From assembly GCA_035307785.1 (NCBI GenBank), contig DATGHS010000317.1, positions 1-29,745 of the forward strand: a stretch of 29,745 nt of DNA, in the 5' to 3' direction. Positions 5,438-12,951 of this stretch are shown in pieces (position 1 is the stretch's first letter; each line of letters starts with the position of its first letter). Made by a program: the position numbers and the translations under genes. Source of the stretch: DATGHS01 sp035307785 (GTDB taxonomy: Bacteria; Planctomycetota; Planctomycetia; Gemmatales; Gemmataceae). The notes beneath the pieces are model-generated. The model searched no databases. It was not told where the DNA came from and saw nothing but the letters and a program-made list of their open reading frames with translations.

Positions 5438-7233
5438 ACCGCCTCCGCCATCACTTGAAGTTGCACCAAACTCCGGTCGTGCTCCTTCTCCAGATAATCG
5501 CGGCCCTTCTTGACGTTGACGTGGTCCCACGGCAGTATTTCGGTCACCGGCCGCGTGCGTTGCGAGTACCAGTTCACATCAATGCCCAGGTCCCTGAAGG
5601 TCTGCCACCAGATTTCGGGCTGGAAGGCCTCGCGCCAGCCATCGAGCCGGCAGCCGCGTTTCCAGGCTTCGAGCAGGGCTGGGGCCACGCGGCGGTCGCC
5701 GCGCGTCAGCACGCCTTCGAGCAAGCTGCAATCGATGTCGTGCTGCTTGATCTTCACCGCCTTCAGCTTGCAGCGGCGCTTCATGTAGTCGCCCGCCCAG
5801 GCAAGGTAATCCGGCGTCTCCATGCCGTTCCACTGGTAGGGCGTGTGCGGCTTGGGCACGAAGTTGGAAACCGCCGCGGTCACATCTTTGTACCCGCCGG
5901 TCACTTCCTTGCTGATGCGGGCAATAGTCTCGGCCATATCGACAATGCCATCGAGGTCCACTGCCCGCTCGCCGGGCAGCCCGCAGAGGAAATACAGCTT
6001 GACGCGCTGCCAGCCGTTCTTGAACGCCTCGCGGCAGCCTTCGTATAAATCTTCGTTCTTGATCTTCTTGCGAATCTGCTCGCGCATGTCGTCGCGGGCC
6101 ACTTCCGGCGCCAACGTGAGCCCGGCCTTGCGCGCGCCGGCCATCAATTTCGGTACCGATCGAAGCTGGTGGTTGATCCGCAGGCTCGGCAGCGAGACGT
6201 TTACACCCATCGGGGCGAACACTTCAGTCATCCGCGTGACGAGTTCTTCAAAATACGGGTAATCGCTGGTGCTGAGGCTGAGCAGGCTGATCTCGTTGAG
6301 CCCGGTGCTGCGATAGCTTTCGAGCGCGGATTGCACGATGGTTTCGACGCTGCGCACTCGCAACGGCCGCTTGATGACGGTTGATTGGCAAAAGCGGCAT
6401 TGCCACGGGCAGCCGCGCATGATTTCGATGGAGATGCGGTCGTGCGCCACCTCGACGAACGGCAGCACGGGCTTCGTGGGAAGCGGGTAGGTGTCGAAAT
6501 CGTTGTTGATGGTGCATGCCATGATCGACTTCGGCACGTCGGAGCGGGTGCGGTTGACGGCCGCGATGGTGCCGTCGGCATGGTATTCCGGCTCGTAGAA
6601 CATGGGCACATAGGCCCAGTCGGTGCTGCCGGCGATTTCGGCGAGGATTTCAGTACGGGAGCACTTGCCGGCGATGCGTGCTGCGATCCATTTATCCATG
6701 ATCCACGGCAGGCTGTCTTCGCCGTCGCCGATGATGAAGAGATCGATGTACGGGGCCAGGATTTCCGGGTTCTGCGCGCCGGGGCCGCCGGCGATCACCA
6801 ATGGATGATCCAGCGTGCGATCCTTACTCAACAGCGGAATGCCGCCGAGGTCGAGCATGGTCAGGATGTTCGTGTAGCAAACTTCATACTGCAGGCTGAA
6901 GCCGACAAGGTCGAATTCCGCCAGCGGTGTGAAGGTTTCGAGCGAATACAAGGGCAGCCGCTCGCGGCGTAGCACTCCCTCGAAGTCCGTCCACGGCGTG
7001 AACGCGCGCTCGCAGGCCCACTGCGGGTCGTCGTTCATGATCGAGTACAGCACCTGCAAGCCGTGATGGCTCATGCCCAGTGCATAGGTGTCGGGGAACG
7101 CCAGGCACAGCTTGCCGCGAACTTGCCGGTGGTCCTTCACCACGCTGTTCAGCTCGCCGCCCAGGTACTGCCCCGGCATGGCGACCTTGGGCAAATGGCG
7201 CAGCACCGCCTCTTTCAACGCCGTATTGAGCAT
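5434..7233 (-). CDS. TIGR03960-type B12-binding-domain radical SAM protein
   Basis: A 599-residue protein, the usual length for this family. The N-terminal ~230 residues form a B12-binding-like Rossmann region (AFPDTYALGMSHHGLQ, then GFSLQYEVCYTNILTMLDLG, and the GGPGAQNPE turn). The radical SAM core follows, with the 4Fe-4S motif C275-PWQ-C279-RF-C282 preceded by IEIMRG. The C-terminus is the family's FVPKPHTPYQWNGM segment and a Trp-rich tail. The enzyme should cleave S-adenosylmethionine to a 5'-deoxyadenosyl radical in the cytoplasm; the substrate is not established. The ATG at 7233 is the natural start. The stop overlaps the start of the small downstream gene. It is divergent from the coiled-coil gene. 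Confidence 0.93.
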   Translation of the reverse strand: MLNTALKEAVLRHLPKVAMPGQYLGGELNSVVKDHRQVRGKLCLAFPDTYALGMSHHGLQVLYSIMNDDPQWACERAFTPWTDFEGVLRRERLPLYSLETFTPLAEFDLVGFSLQYEVCYTNILTMLDLGGIPLLSKDRTLDHPLVIAGGPGAQNPEILAPYIDLFIIGDGEDSLPWIMDKWIAARIAGKCSRTEILAEIAGSTDWAYVPMFYEPEYHADGTIAAVNRTRSDVPKSIMACTINNDFDTYPLPTKPVLPFVEVAHDRISIEIMRGCPWQCRFCQSTVIKRPLRVRSVETIVQSALESYRSTGLNEISLLSLSTSDYPYFEELVTRMTEVFAPMGVNVSLPSLRINHQLRSVPKLMAGARKAGLTLAPEVARDDMREQIRKKIKNEDLYEGCREAFKNGWQRVKLYFLCGLPGERAVDLDGIVDMAETIARISKEVTGGYKDVTAAVSNFVPKPHTPYQWNGMETPDYLAWAGDYMKRRCKLKAVKIKQHDIDCSLLEGVLTRGDRRVAPALLEAWKRGCRLDGWREAFQPEIWWQTFRDLGIDVNWYSQRTRPVTEILPWDHVNVKKGRDYLEKEHDRSLVQLQVMAEAV

Positions 7234-7289
7234 GACAATCTCCCGCTGGAAACGAACCTTCTGTGAATTGTGCAGGATAGGGGTTTATG

Positions 7290-7319
7290 TTGGCAAGAGG
7301 AGAAGGGTGCGGGTATAAT
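7290..7319 (+). promoter_or_regulatory. sigma70-type promoter of the coiled-coil gene
   Basis: TTGGCA (7290-7295, five of six bases of the -35 consensus) and a perfect TATAAT (7314-7319) with an 18-base spacer. They lie about 60 bases before the ATG at 7379. Position, orientation and sequence all fit the gene read to the right. Confidence 0.65.
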
Positions 7320-7378
7320 CCCAGGCACCATCAGCCGCTTGCGGCTCTGCCGGGATTCCGGATCGGGAGGACACGATT

Positions 7379-8314
7379 ATGCGCAAGAAATGTCTTTATC
7401 TGCTGTTAGCCGGTGCGTTGGTGCAAATGCCAGTAATTGTGCGTGCGGATACTCCGGACGAACGGATTCAGAAGCTTGAGAGGGACTTGGAGAATGCCAA
7501 GAAGGAAATCCAAAAGCTAAAAGAGGAGCGCGACCGAATGGTCAAGGACCAGGAAAAACGCGAAAAGCTGCTGTGGGAATTGATTCTAGACCCCGAATTG
7601 CGAAAGAAAATGCCCTTGCCGCCTAAAAGTCCAGAGCAACGGCAATCGGAGAAAGCCAAGAACGAACTCGAAAAGTTGCAAGAGGAGCGTGACCGATTGG
7701 CAAGAGACAAGGAAGAGCGCGACAAAAGGATAGAGAAATTGGTCCAGGAACTCGAGCTGCGAAAAATACCGGACATTAACCCGCGTTTGCCCGGCCAACA
7801 GCTCTGGGATCCGCCGCCACGCGAAGAATTCAGAACTCCGAAGCCGCCGCAAGACGGAACCAAGGGCACGATCACCGGCGTCGCCGACAATCTGGCCACG
7901 ATCTCTGTCGGCAGCGATCAGGGCGCGAAAGTAGGCCAAATCTTTCAAGTTTATCGTCTCGGGCCCACGCCGGCGTACTTGGGCACCTTGAAAATCACCA
8001 ACGTGGAAACACACCGCGCCGCTGGCAAGTTCACTCCCGCAACCAAGAACGCAACGATGAAAAAGGGAGACACGGTCGATTCTAAAGTCATCGATGCGAA
8101 CGATAAGGACGCAGCCGAAGAGATTAAGCGTGCTATTGAGAAACACGAGAAATTAAGCGTCTTATGGAGAAATACGACAAATTGCTGGGGGATAGGTGGC
8201 GCCCATTTACCGCTGAAAAGCTTTATCCGCGAGCACTTAGCGAAGTCAAAGGCACTATCACCGTCGCCGTTGAGAATCTGGCCATACTATCCGTCGGAAG
8301 GGACCAAGGCGTGA
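7379..8314 (+). CDS. secreted coiled-coil protein, C-terminus altered by frameshift
   Basis: A 311-residue reading frame with a signal peptide (about 1-23, ending VRA-D). Two charged coiled-coil stretches follow (about 25-65 and 85-130, with KLxEERDR heptads repeated), then a Pro-rich linker. A beta-rich module at about 160-238 runs GTITGVADNLATISVGSDQG, then QIFQVYRL, YLGTLKITNVE and KKGDTV. Its style recalls the C-terminal domains of FlgT-like periplasmic proteins (inference). After residue 259 the frame changes, and the last ~52 residues are unrelated to the design. A second copy of the beta module lies downstream in another frame (see the pseudogene entry). GGGAGG eight bases before the ATG supports the start. 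As read, the protein keeps one module and an aberrant tail. Confidence 0.75.
   Translation: MRKKCLYLLLAGALVQMPVIVRADTPDERIQKLERDLENAKKEIQKLKEERDRMVKDQEKREKLLWELILDPELRKKMPLPPKSPEQRQSEKAKNELEKLQEERDRLARDKEERDKRIEKLVQELELRKIPDINPRLPGQQLWDPPPREEFRTPKPPQDGTKGTITGVADNLATISVGSDQGAKVGQIFQVYRLGPTPAYLGTLKITNVETHRAAGKFTPATKNATMKKGDTVDSKVIDANDKDAAEEIKRAIEKHEKLSVLWRNTTNCWGIGGAHLPLKSFIREHLAKSKALSPSPLRIWPYYPSEGTKA
8126..8184 (+). repeat. 30-nt tandem duplication containing a 1-nt deletion
   Basis: Unit 1 (8126-8155) encodes KRAIEKHEKL. Unit 2 (8156-8184) is only 29 bases and would encode KRLMEKYDKL if one A were restored at its start. The loss of one base shifts the frame at about 8155-8156, which puts the following module out of frame. 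Confidence 0.75.
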
Positions 8315-8487
8315 CAAAAGATCTAATCTGTGGAGTATATCGTCTTGAACCTGCACCAATATAACTGGGCACATTGACAATCACCGACGTTGAGAAAAAC
8401 CGCGCGGCAGGGAAGTTCACGCCTGCGACCAAAGACGCAACGATAAGGAACGGTGACGCGGTCGATTGGTTGATCATTCCGAGATGA
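8156..8487 (+). pseudogene. out-of-frame second beta module of the coiled-coil protein
   Basis: In the shifted frame this segment encodes GTITVAVENLAILSVGRDQG, then VYRLEPAPI, a TAA stop at 8362-8364, then LGTLTITDVEKNRAAGKFTP and ending NGDAVDWLIIPR before TGA at 8485-8487. It is a clear second copy of the module at residues 160-238 of the gene. The stop sits where the first copy has Tyr in PAYLG (TAC to TAA). Two independent lesions, a frameshift and a nonsense change, indicate decay and not a single sequencing error. The ancestral gene probably ran from 7379 to 8487. Confidence 0.75.
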
Positions 8488-8535
8488 TTTGCGGATGAGT
8501 TTGTGTATGTCAGAAGATTTTGCAACACGAGACAC

Positions 8536-9270
8536 CTAATTCTTCTCGGCAATGTCCTTCATGCTCACCAGCCGCAAGCGCCCATACGGATTGTGCATCG
8601 GGCTGCGTGCATAATCTTTGGGACTATCTTCCGTGAAGGCCTGAAAGCGCGGCCCTTCCAGATCGGCCAGCACGTGGCCGTTTTCGATGGGTTTGTCTCC
8701 TGCGGCCAGGTAGCGGATCACTTCCACGATATCGAAGTCGTGCTTCTCGATGTCGGCCTTCTTCATCAGCACATCGCGCAGGCCCAGGGCGTGCATGCCC
8801 ATGGTCCAGACTTCAGTCTTGCCGGCCACGATGGCGACGTAAGCGTAGCTGATCGCGTCGGAGCTACCGTCTTCGGTCATCCGCAGCCATTGCTGGCCGC
8901 CATGGGCGAGGCCGCTATTGTCGATGAACACGCCGGCGCCGCCCGCTCGAATCAACGCCGCAGCGGCTTTCATCATCGTGTGAGCCGCTTCCTTCGAGCC
9001 ACCGGGGCCACTGAGGAAGAGGTTCACCTTATAGCTGTCCACTGTCGCCAGTTCTTCCTCGGTAGCCTCTTGCCGCAACGACGAGCGAAAGATCTGCGCG
9101 AATTGATTGTCCGCGTTCGCCCCGCCGAAGCCGATCTCGGTGCCGTCGGGCAGGAAGAGCGATTCCGGCGTCAGGCGATGGCCTTCCGGCAATCTCTCAA
9201 CCAATTCCTTCGGTCCCGACCATTTGCCGGGAATGCGAAACGCGATGGTAACGGAGCTGGAACTATCCAC
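8536..9270 (-). CDS. DUF4261-like protein of unknown function
   Basis: A 244-residue cytoplasmic protein without signal peptide. The central part has an Ala-rich helix followed by ALIRAGGAGVFIDNSGLAHG, then a strand and WTMGMHALGLRDVLM. The order of an Ala-rich helix, a Gly/Val strand and a T-x-GM-x-x-LG segment recalls DUF4261 proteins, but this is a loose match by eye. The start is GTG at 9270 with GAGG eight bases upstream. No ATG alternative keeps the N-terminus. It reads the same way as the unknown gene upstream (stop at 9368), with 97 bases between them. A long plus-strand open frame over the same bases is a GC-rich shadow. Confidence 0.65.
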   Translation of the reverse strand: MDSSSSVTIAFRIPGKWSGPKELVERLPEGHRLTPESLFLPDGTEIGFGGANADNQFAQIFRSSLRQEATEEELATVDSYKVNLFLSGPGGSKEAAHTMMKAAAALIRAGGAGVFIDNSGLAHGGQQWLRMTEDGSSDAISYAYVAIVAGKTEVWTMGMHALGLRDVLMKKADIEKHDFDIVEVIRYLAAGDKPIENGHVLADLEGPRFQAFTEDSPKDYARSPMHNPYGRLRLVSMKDIAEKN

Positions 9271-9367
9271 GGAAATGACCTCGCGCGATTAAGAGAAGTT
9301 GGATCATTGTAGCCGGCCGCCCATGCATTGCCCTTTCGAAGTAGAAGGCAATAGAACTTGGCCAGCA

Positions 9368-10180
9368 TCACTCCGCCCCTTTCTTCCTCCGCCGTTGCCG
9401 TGCAGCCATTTTCCTTATCACCTCGATTCCCTTCGCCTCCAGATGTTCGAAATCCGGCCGATCCTTGATGGGGGCGATGACTGTTCCGAACTCAGACCCC
9501 AGTTTGTCCGTCAGTTTTCCGGCGAAGTTTGCGATAAGGGCATCCCAATTCCTCAATGAACGAAGTAGCCGGTCAACATTGCGATGCTTGGCGTAATTCG
9601 AGTCGTCTCGAACACGCACCGTGACACCAGCCAATTGAATTCCGTCCAGCAATTCAATCAGAGAAAGATGCGCTTTCAGGAAATTCGCTTCGCCGCCAAG
9701 TTTTGGATTACCAGCATATTGCGTTTTGCAGGATTGATGCCACGAGTAATAACCGCGCCGCCGAGTCGGAAATTCGACGGGGTCGCCCTGCCTGATGAGT
9801 CTCTCTCTTTCGGAACCATCTTCATTGCGTTCGATGACATCTTCCTGATGCAAAACTACGGGCGGATGACACGCCAGGCCAATTGCGGCAGTCTCCGAAC
9901 CTCGCACATGAACTGTAAAAAAGACGGCATGAAGCGCCGGCACGTGAACGGCCTCATCAGCTCCATCCGCCCGCGTCCGGCCTAAATACAAGTCGCCGAC
10001 TCGAAAAGTGTGCTTGTAACGGCGAAAGGCAAATTTGCCGTCTGGAGGATCCTGCTCGTAAATTGCCGAAACCTGGTCAAACGGCAGCTTGAGGGCCAAG
10101 TTGCGAAACGACACGATCAGCCGCCGCGCCCCTGCCAAATCGGTCCTGGTCTTCCAATTGTAATAGATGCTCAATCCCAT
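9368..10180 (-). CDS. conserved protein of unknown function (MGLSIYY start)
   Basis: A 270-residue cytoplasmic protein. It opens MGLSIYYNWKT, continues with LALKLPFDQVSAIYEQDPPDG, and has the distinctive VHVPALHAVFFTVHVRGSE and HPPVVLHQEDVIERNEDGSE segments. A Lys/Arg-rich tail (RQRRRKKGAE) ends it. The frame is open 18 residues further upstream to 10234, but Met at 10180 opens on a motif that reads like a natural N-terminus and has GAG upstream. No catalytic motif is recognised. It lies downstream of the 33-nt-arm hairpin (10313-10384) that separates it from the serine acetyltransferase gene read in the same direction. Confidence 0.65.
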   Translation of the reverse strand: MGLSIYYNWKTRTDLAGARRLIVSFRNLALKLPFDQVSAIYEQDPPDGKFAFRRYKHTFRVGDLYLGRTRADGADEAVHVPALHAVFFTVHVRGSETAAIGLACHPPVVLHQEDVIERNEDGSERERLIRQGDPVEFPTRRRGYYSWHQSCKTQYAGNPKLGGEANFLKAHLSLIELLDGIQLAGVTVRVRDDSNYAKHRNVDRLLRSLRNWDALIANFAGKLTDKLGSEFGTVIAPIKDRPDFEHLEAKGIEVIRKMAARQRRRKKGAE

Positions 10181-10312
10181 TCTAAGCTCATCAAAATCGT
10201 CAACGGGTGGCGTCTTGGCGGACAGCCAGACCATATTAGAAGCTCTGTTATGCTGCGGCTAATCATACGCGTGAAACGTAGTATCGCGAACAAAAGGGGT
10301 TCCCAAGAAGTC

Positions 10313-10384
10313 CACCGCGACGACGCAAAGAGCGCGAAGACAAGGAACTTGCCTTATCTTTGCGCTCTTTGCGCCTTCGCGGTG
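10313..10384. repeat. large imperfect hairpin, 33-nt arms
   Basis: Arms at 10313-10345 and 10352-10384 pair at 29 of 33 positions around a 6-base loop. The arms are built from CACCGCGA, GCGCAAAGAGCGC and AAGG. It follows the serine acetyltransferase stop (10398) on the minus strand. It could form a strong transcript 3' end or a processing site. There is no T-run. Confidence 0.8.
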
Positions 10385-10397
10385 AGCTGTTTGGCGT

Positions 10398-11333
10398 TCA
10401 AATGTTATACGTCGGGTCCGGCTTGGCGCCTTTCATGCGCAGCGACGGCTTCTCCAGCAGCACACTGGTGAACGGCTCGACACTGTGGGTGAGCCATACG
10501 TTCGAGCCAATGACCGCGTGATGGCCGACAACCGTGTCGCCGCCGAGGATCGTCGCATTCGCGTAGACCACGACTTCATCTTCGAGAGTGGGGTGGCGCT
10601 TTTTACCGCGGATGATCTGGCCATTGGCGTCGCGCGGAAAGCTGAGCGCGCCGAGAGTCACGCCCTGGTACAGTTTCACGTTGGTGCCGATCACCGTAGT
10701 TTCGCCGATGACCACGCCGGTGCCGTGGTCGATGAAAAAGCCGGGGCCGATCTTGGCGCCGGGATGAATGTCGATACCGGTCCTCGAGTGGGCAATTTCG
10801 GTCATCATGCGCGGGATGATCGGCACACCGAGGGTATGCAATTCATGAGCCACGCGGTAGACCGAAACCGCTTCCAGACCGGGGTAACAGAAGATGATCT
10901 CGTAATGGCTCTTGGCGGCCGGGTCGCCGGCGTAAGCCGAATTTACATCCTGTTCCAGCACGAGCCGCAGGTCGGGCAGGCGGCGCAACACCTCAATCGC
11001 TTTTTGTTGGCCGAGCGCTTCGAAATCCACGTGCGGCGATTCGTCGCACAGCTCGTGGCGTAGCGCGCGGGCTACCTGCTGCGTGAGCTTATCGTGCAGA
11101 CCGTCGATCAGGTCGCCGACATAGTATTCGATGTTGCCCATGTGCAGGTTTTGCCGGCGGGCATAGCCGGGGTAGAGCACGTCGATGAGGTCGGCCACGA
11201 TTTCCTGCACTGCTTCCTTGCTGGGCAATGGCGAATGGCCTAGATGGTTGAGCCGGCTGCATTCGGTATAGGTCGAAACCAACGCCTGGGTGATCTCGGG
11301 CAGCCCTTCTTTGAGTCGAATGTCGGTGGCCAT
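10398..11333 (-). CDS. cysE: serine O-acetyltransferase
   Basis: A 311-residue enzyme that acetylates L-serine with acetyl-CoA, the first step of cysteine synthesis. An N-terminal helical domain is followed by the left-handed beta-helix of hexapeptide repeats. The signature GIDIHPGAKIG (residues 186-196) and IDHGTGVVIGET (201-212) contains the catalytic H203. The canonical family has HATG here; this one has HGTG. The extended N-terminus and the insert before the last coils (RDANGQIIRGKKRHP) match the longer EpsC-like subgroup. The frame is open to 11624, but Met at 11333 has GAGGG seven bases upstream and is the likely start. The product would supply O-acetylserine to a sulfhydrylase not in the window. 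It stands alone, with the 33-nt-arm hairpin after it. Confidence 0.9.
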   Translation of the reverse strand: MATDIRLKEGLPEITQALVSTYTECSRLNHLGHSPLPSKEAVQEIVADLIDVLYPGYARRQNLHMGNIEYYVGDLIDGLHDKLTQQVARALRHELCDESPHVDFEALGQQKAIEVLRRLPDLRLVLEQDVNSAYAGDPAAKSHYEIIFCYPGLEAVSVYRVAHELHTLGVPIIPRMMTEIAHSRTGIDIHPGAKIGPGFFIDHGTGVVIGETTVIGTNVKLYQGVTLGALSFPRDANGQIIRGKKRHPTLEDEVVVYANATILGGDTVVGHHAVIGSNVWLTHSVEPFTSVLLEKPSLRMKGAKPDPTYNI

Positions 11334-12013
11334 GAGAAATCCCTCGAATGCGGCAGTGCGCTCCCGCAAAGTCTGTGCAGTTTTCCAATTCATCGTAGAG
11401 CGGCTGAAAAGCCGAGTCAACAATGCTGTCGTTCTGTTTCGGACTCGCCCAATTGGAAGTACAGACAAAAGGCACAGGTGGTTGAAAGCATTCTGGCTGA
11501 GCCGACGAGAAAACGCCAACCTTTCCGCCGCCTTCGCATTTCGCCGCAAGTAAATCAGGCAAGGTTCGCTCAAAGGCTGCGCAAGGGAATGAATACCGCA
11601 AATGAAAATCTGCCCTGCCCGCAAACTTCAAAAACACGTAAGTCCTTGTAAATAAAATAGTTGTAGAAATGACATGATAGTAGTGATTTTTTGGCCCGGT
11701 GTTTGCTCTTCCCTTTCGCCGGTGAGAGCCTAGGCCGTTCGAGTCGCACTGGCCATGGGAGAGGTGGTACAACGATTCGGCGGCCTAATTCCTTTTCTAT
11801 TTGTTTTCGGTTTGGCCCCGAGCGAACACGGATACGGCATGAATCAATCCAGGGGGTAACATCGCGTCTGTTACCTTCAACCGAATTCATGCTCCGTCCG
11901 TGTTTCGCCCGTGGCTGTTCGATCCACTTTCCGTAAGACCAGCTCCAGTCCATTTCTGTTTTCGTCGTTAGCTGGAACTCTATCTCTGTTGCCGCCTGGT
12001 AAAGGAGCAACCA
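11334..12013. other. 680-bp gene-free divergent region
   Basis: The region lies between cysE (minus) and the secreted helical protein (plus). No open frame here has a protein-like composition. It holds a small GAAA-capped hairpin (11401-11414), an AT-rich island with a T6 run (about 11640-11695), a GCTCT/AGAGC hairpin (11705-11729) and the long interrupted palindrome at 11822-11908. Promoters for both flanking genes are expected here, but I found no convincing -35/-10 pair. Confidence 0.6.
11822..11908. other. long interrupted palindrome, candidate structured leader RNA
   Basis: The outer stem GCGAACACGGA (11822-11832) pairs with 11897-11908 (11 pairs, one bulged T). After a 5x5 internal loop, CATGAAT (11838-11844) pairs with ATTCATG (11885-11891). 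Inside that, GGTAACA (11855-11861) pairs with TGTTACC (11869-11875). This nested fold spans 87 bases and ends 105 bases before the ATG of the secreted helical protein, which would place it in that gene's leader. It matches no riboswitch class I know. A plain DNA palindrome (regulator site or repeat) is the alternative. Confidence 0.5.
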
Positions 12014-12859
12014 ATGTTCCATCGCACTTTGGCAACCGTGCTGTCGCTCACTATTGCCACGCTCGGCCCGGCCACGCTTGCCTGGGGACAAGATCCCAAA
12101 AAGGAAGACAAGAAAGAGCCGGCGCTCAGTCTCAGTGAGATGCATCTGGAGGTCGAGGCGCTGGGCACGCTCTATACGCTCAAGGCCACACCCGAGCAAA
12201 TAAAGGAAATCCAGAAGCTGGCCAAGCAGACAGTGCAGTCGGGCCGGGTTTACAAGGACCCCATGGTCAGCGACGAGTACAAGCAAGTGCTCGAAGACTT
12301 GCACGCGGCACTAGTCCTGGCCACCGACGACGACCAGATCGACAACCTGTACGACCAGTACGATCAATTGAATCAATCTGATAAGCCGAAATTCGACGAT
12401 GAATACGAGATTTCGGAAGCAGCGCGGAAGGCGGTGCCCAAGCTCATGCGGCAATTCAAGTCGGGGCAGATTGCCGGGCTCATTTCCTACAAAGTGGACG
12501 ACCTGGTGGACCCGCAAGACCGCCTGATCGGCGCGCTGGAAGAAGTGCGCAAGGCTGCAAAGGACGCCTGGCAAACCGTCCGCGACGATGCGGCATATGA
12601 TGTGGGCTATCTCACTGCCGGGTTGAACACCGCCAAAGACAAGAGTATCCGCGAGGAAGCCGCCAAGCTGCTCGACAAGGCCCGCAAACTGAACGACGAG
12701 GAATTCAAAGCGCAGAAAACGGAGCTGGAAACGCAGGCCAAAGCCATTGTCGGCGACTTGGGCCCAATGGACATTTTGCGCCATGCAGTCGAATATGACC
12801 TGGGTCGGCTGCTCTCGAATCCGCGGCTGGAGCAGGTGCTAAAAGCGCGGCTCAAATAA
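12014..12859 (+). CDS. secreted helical protein of unknown function
   Basis: A 281-residue protein with a clear signal peptide (hydrophobic core LATVLSLTIATLGPATLA, cleavage near AWG-Q). The mature protein is almost entirely charged alpha-helix. It has a segment EIQKLAKQTVQSGRV, an acidic stretch DDDQIDNLYDQYDQLNQ, and Lys/Glu/Ala-rich C-terminal helices ending KARLK. I do not recognise the family; it is probably periplasmic. AAGGAG six bases before the ATG supports the start. The stop codon is followed at once by the left arm of a large hairpin shared with the convergent SMP-30 gene. Confidence 0.75.
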   Translation: MFHRTLATVLSLTIATLGPATLAWGQDPKKEDKKEPALSLSEMHLEVEALGTLYTLKATPEQIKEIQKLAKQTVQSGRVYKDPMVSDEYKQVLEDLHAALVLATDDDQIDNLYDQYDQLNQSDKPKFDDEYEISEAARKAVPKLMRQFKSGQIAGLISYKVDDLVDPQDRLIGALEEVRKAAKDAWQTVRDDAAYDVGYLTAGLNTAKDKSIREEAAKLLDKARKLNDEEFKAQKTELETQAKAIVGDLGPMDILRHAVEYDLGRLLSNPRLEQVLKARLK

Positions 12860-12947
12860 CCAGAGGTCAGAAATCAGAAGTCAGAGTTCAGAATTGTTCA
12901 AGTGGACCTCTGACTCTGATCTCTGACTTCTGACTTCTGACCTCCGG
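12860..12947. terminator. large hairpin between convergent genes (CTGACYT family)
   Basis: Arms 12860-12892 and 12915-12947 pair at 30 of 33 positions around a 22-base loop. The arms consist of degenerate 7-mers (CTGACTT and relatives). The left arm begins at the base after one gene's TAA and the right arm ends four bases before the stop of the convergent gene. The element fills the intergenic space and probably acts as a two-way transcript end. The right arm recurs at 580-612. Confidence 0.7.
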
Positions 12948-12951
12948 CCTG

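Noticed and set aside
8503..9312. 269-codon plus-strand frame opposite the DUF4261-like gene
   Set aside because: Antisense shadow with His/Arg/Gln-rich composition. The minus-strand frame has a Shine-Dalgarno sequence and more protein-like composition.
11690..11735. Glycine-riboswitch-like string on the minus strand (GGCGAAAGGGAAGAGCAAAC)
   Set aside because: Order of conserved parts and stem pairing do not fit the glycine aptamer; only a short GCTCT/AGAGC hairpin is real.
11715..11760. tRNA-like TTCGAGTC segment
   Set aside because: The flanking bases do not form a T stem or a matching acceptor stem.
11570..12304. 244-codon minus-strand frame across the cysE-secreted-protein gap
   Set aside because: It overlaps the well-supported secreted protein, has no recognisable domain, and has low-quality composition.
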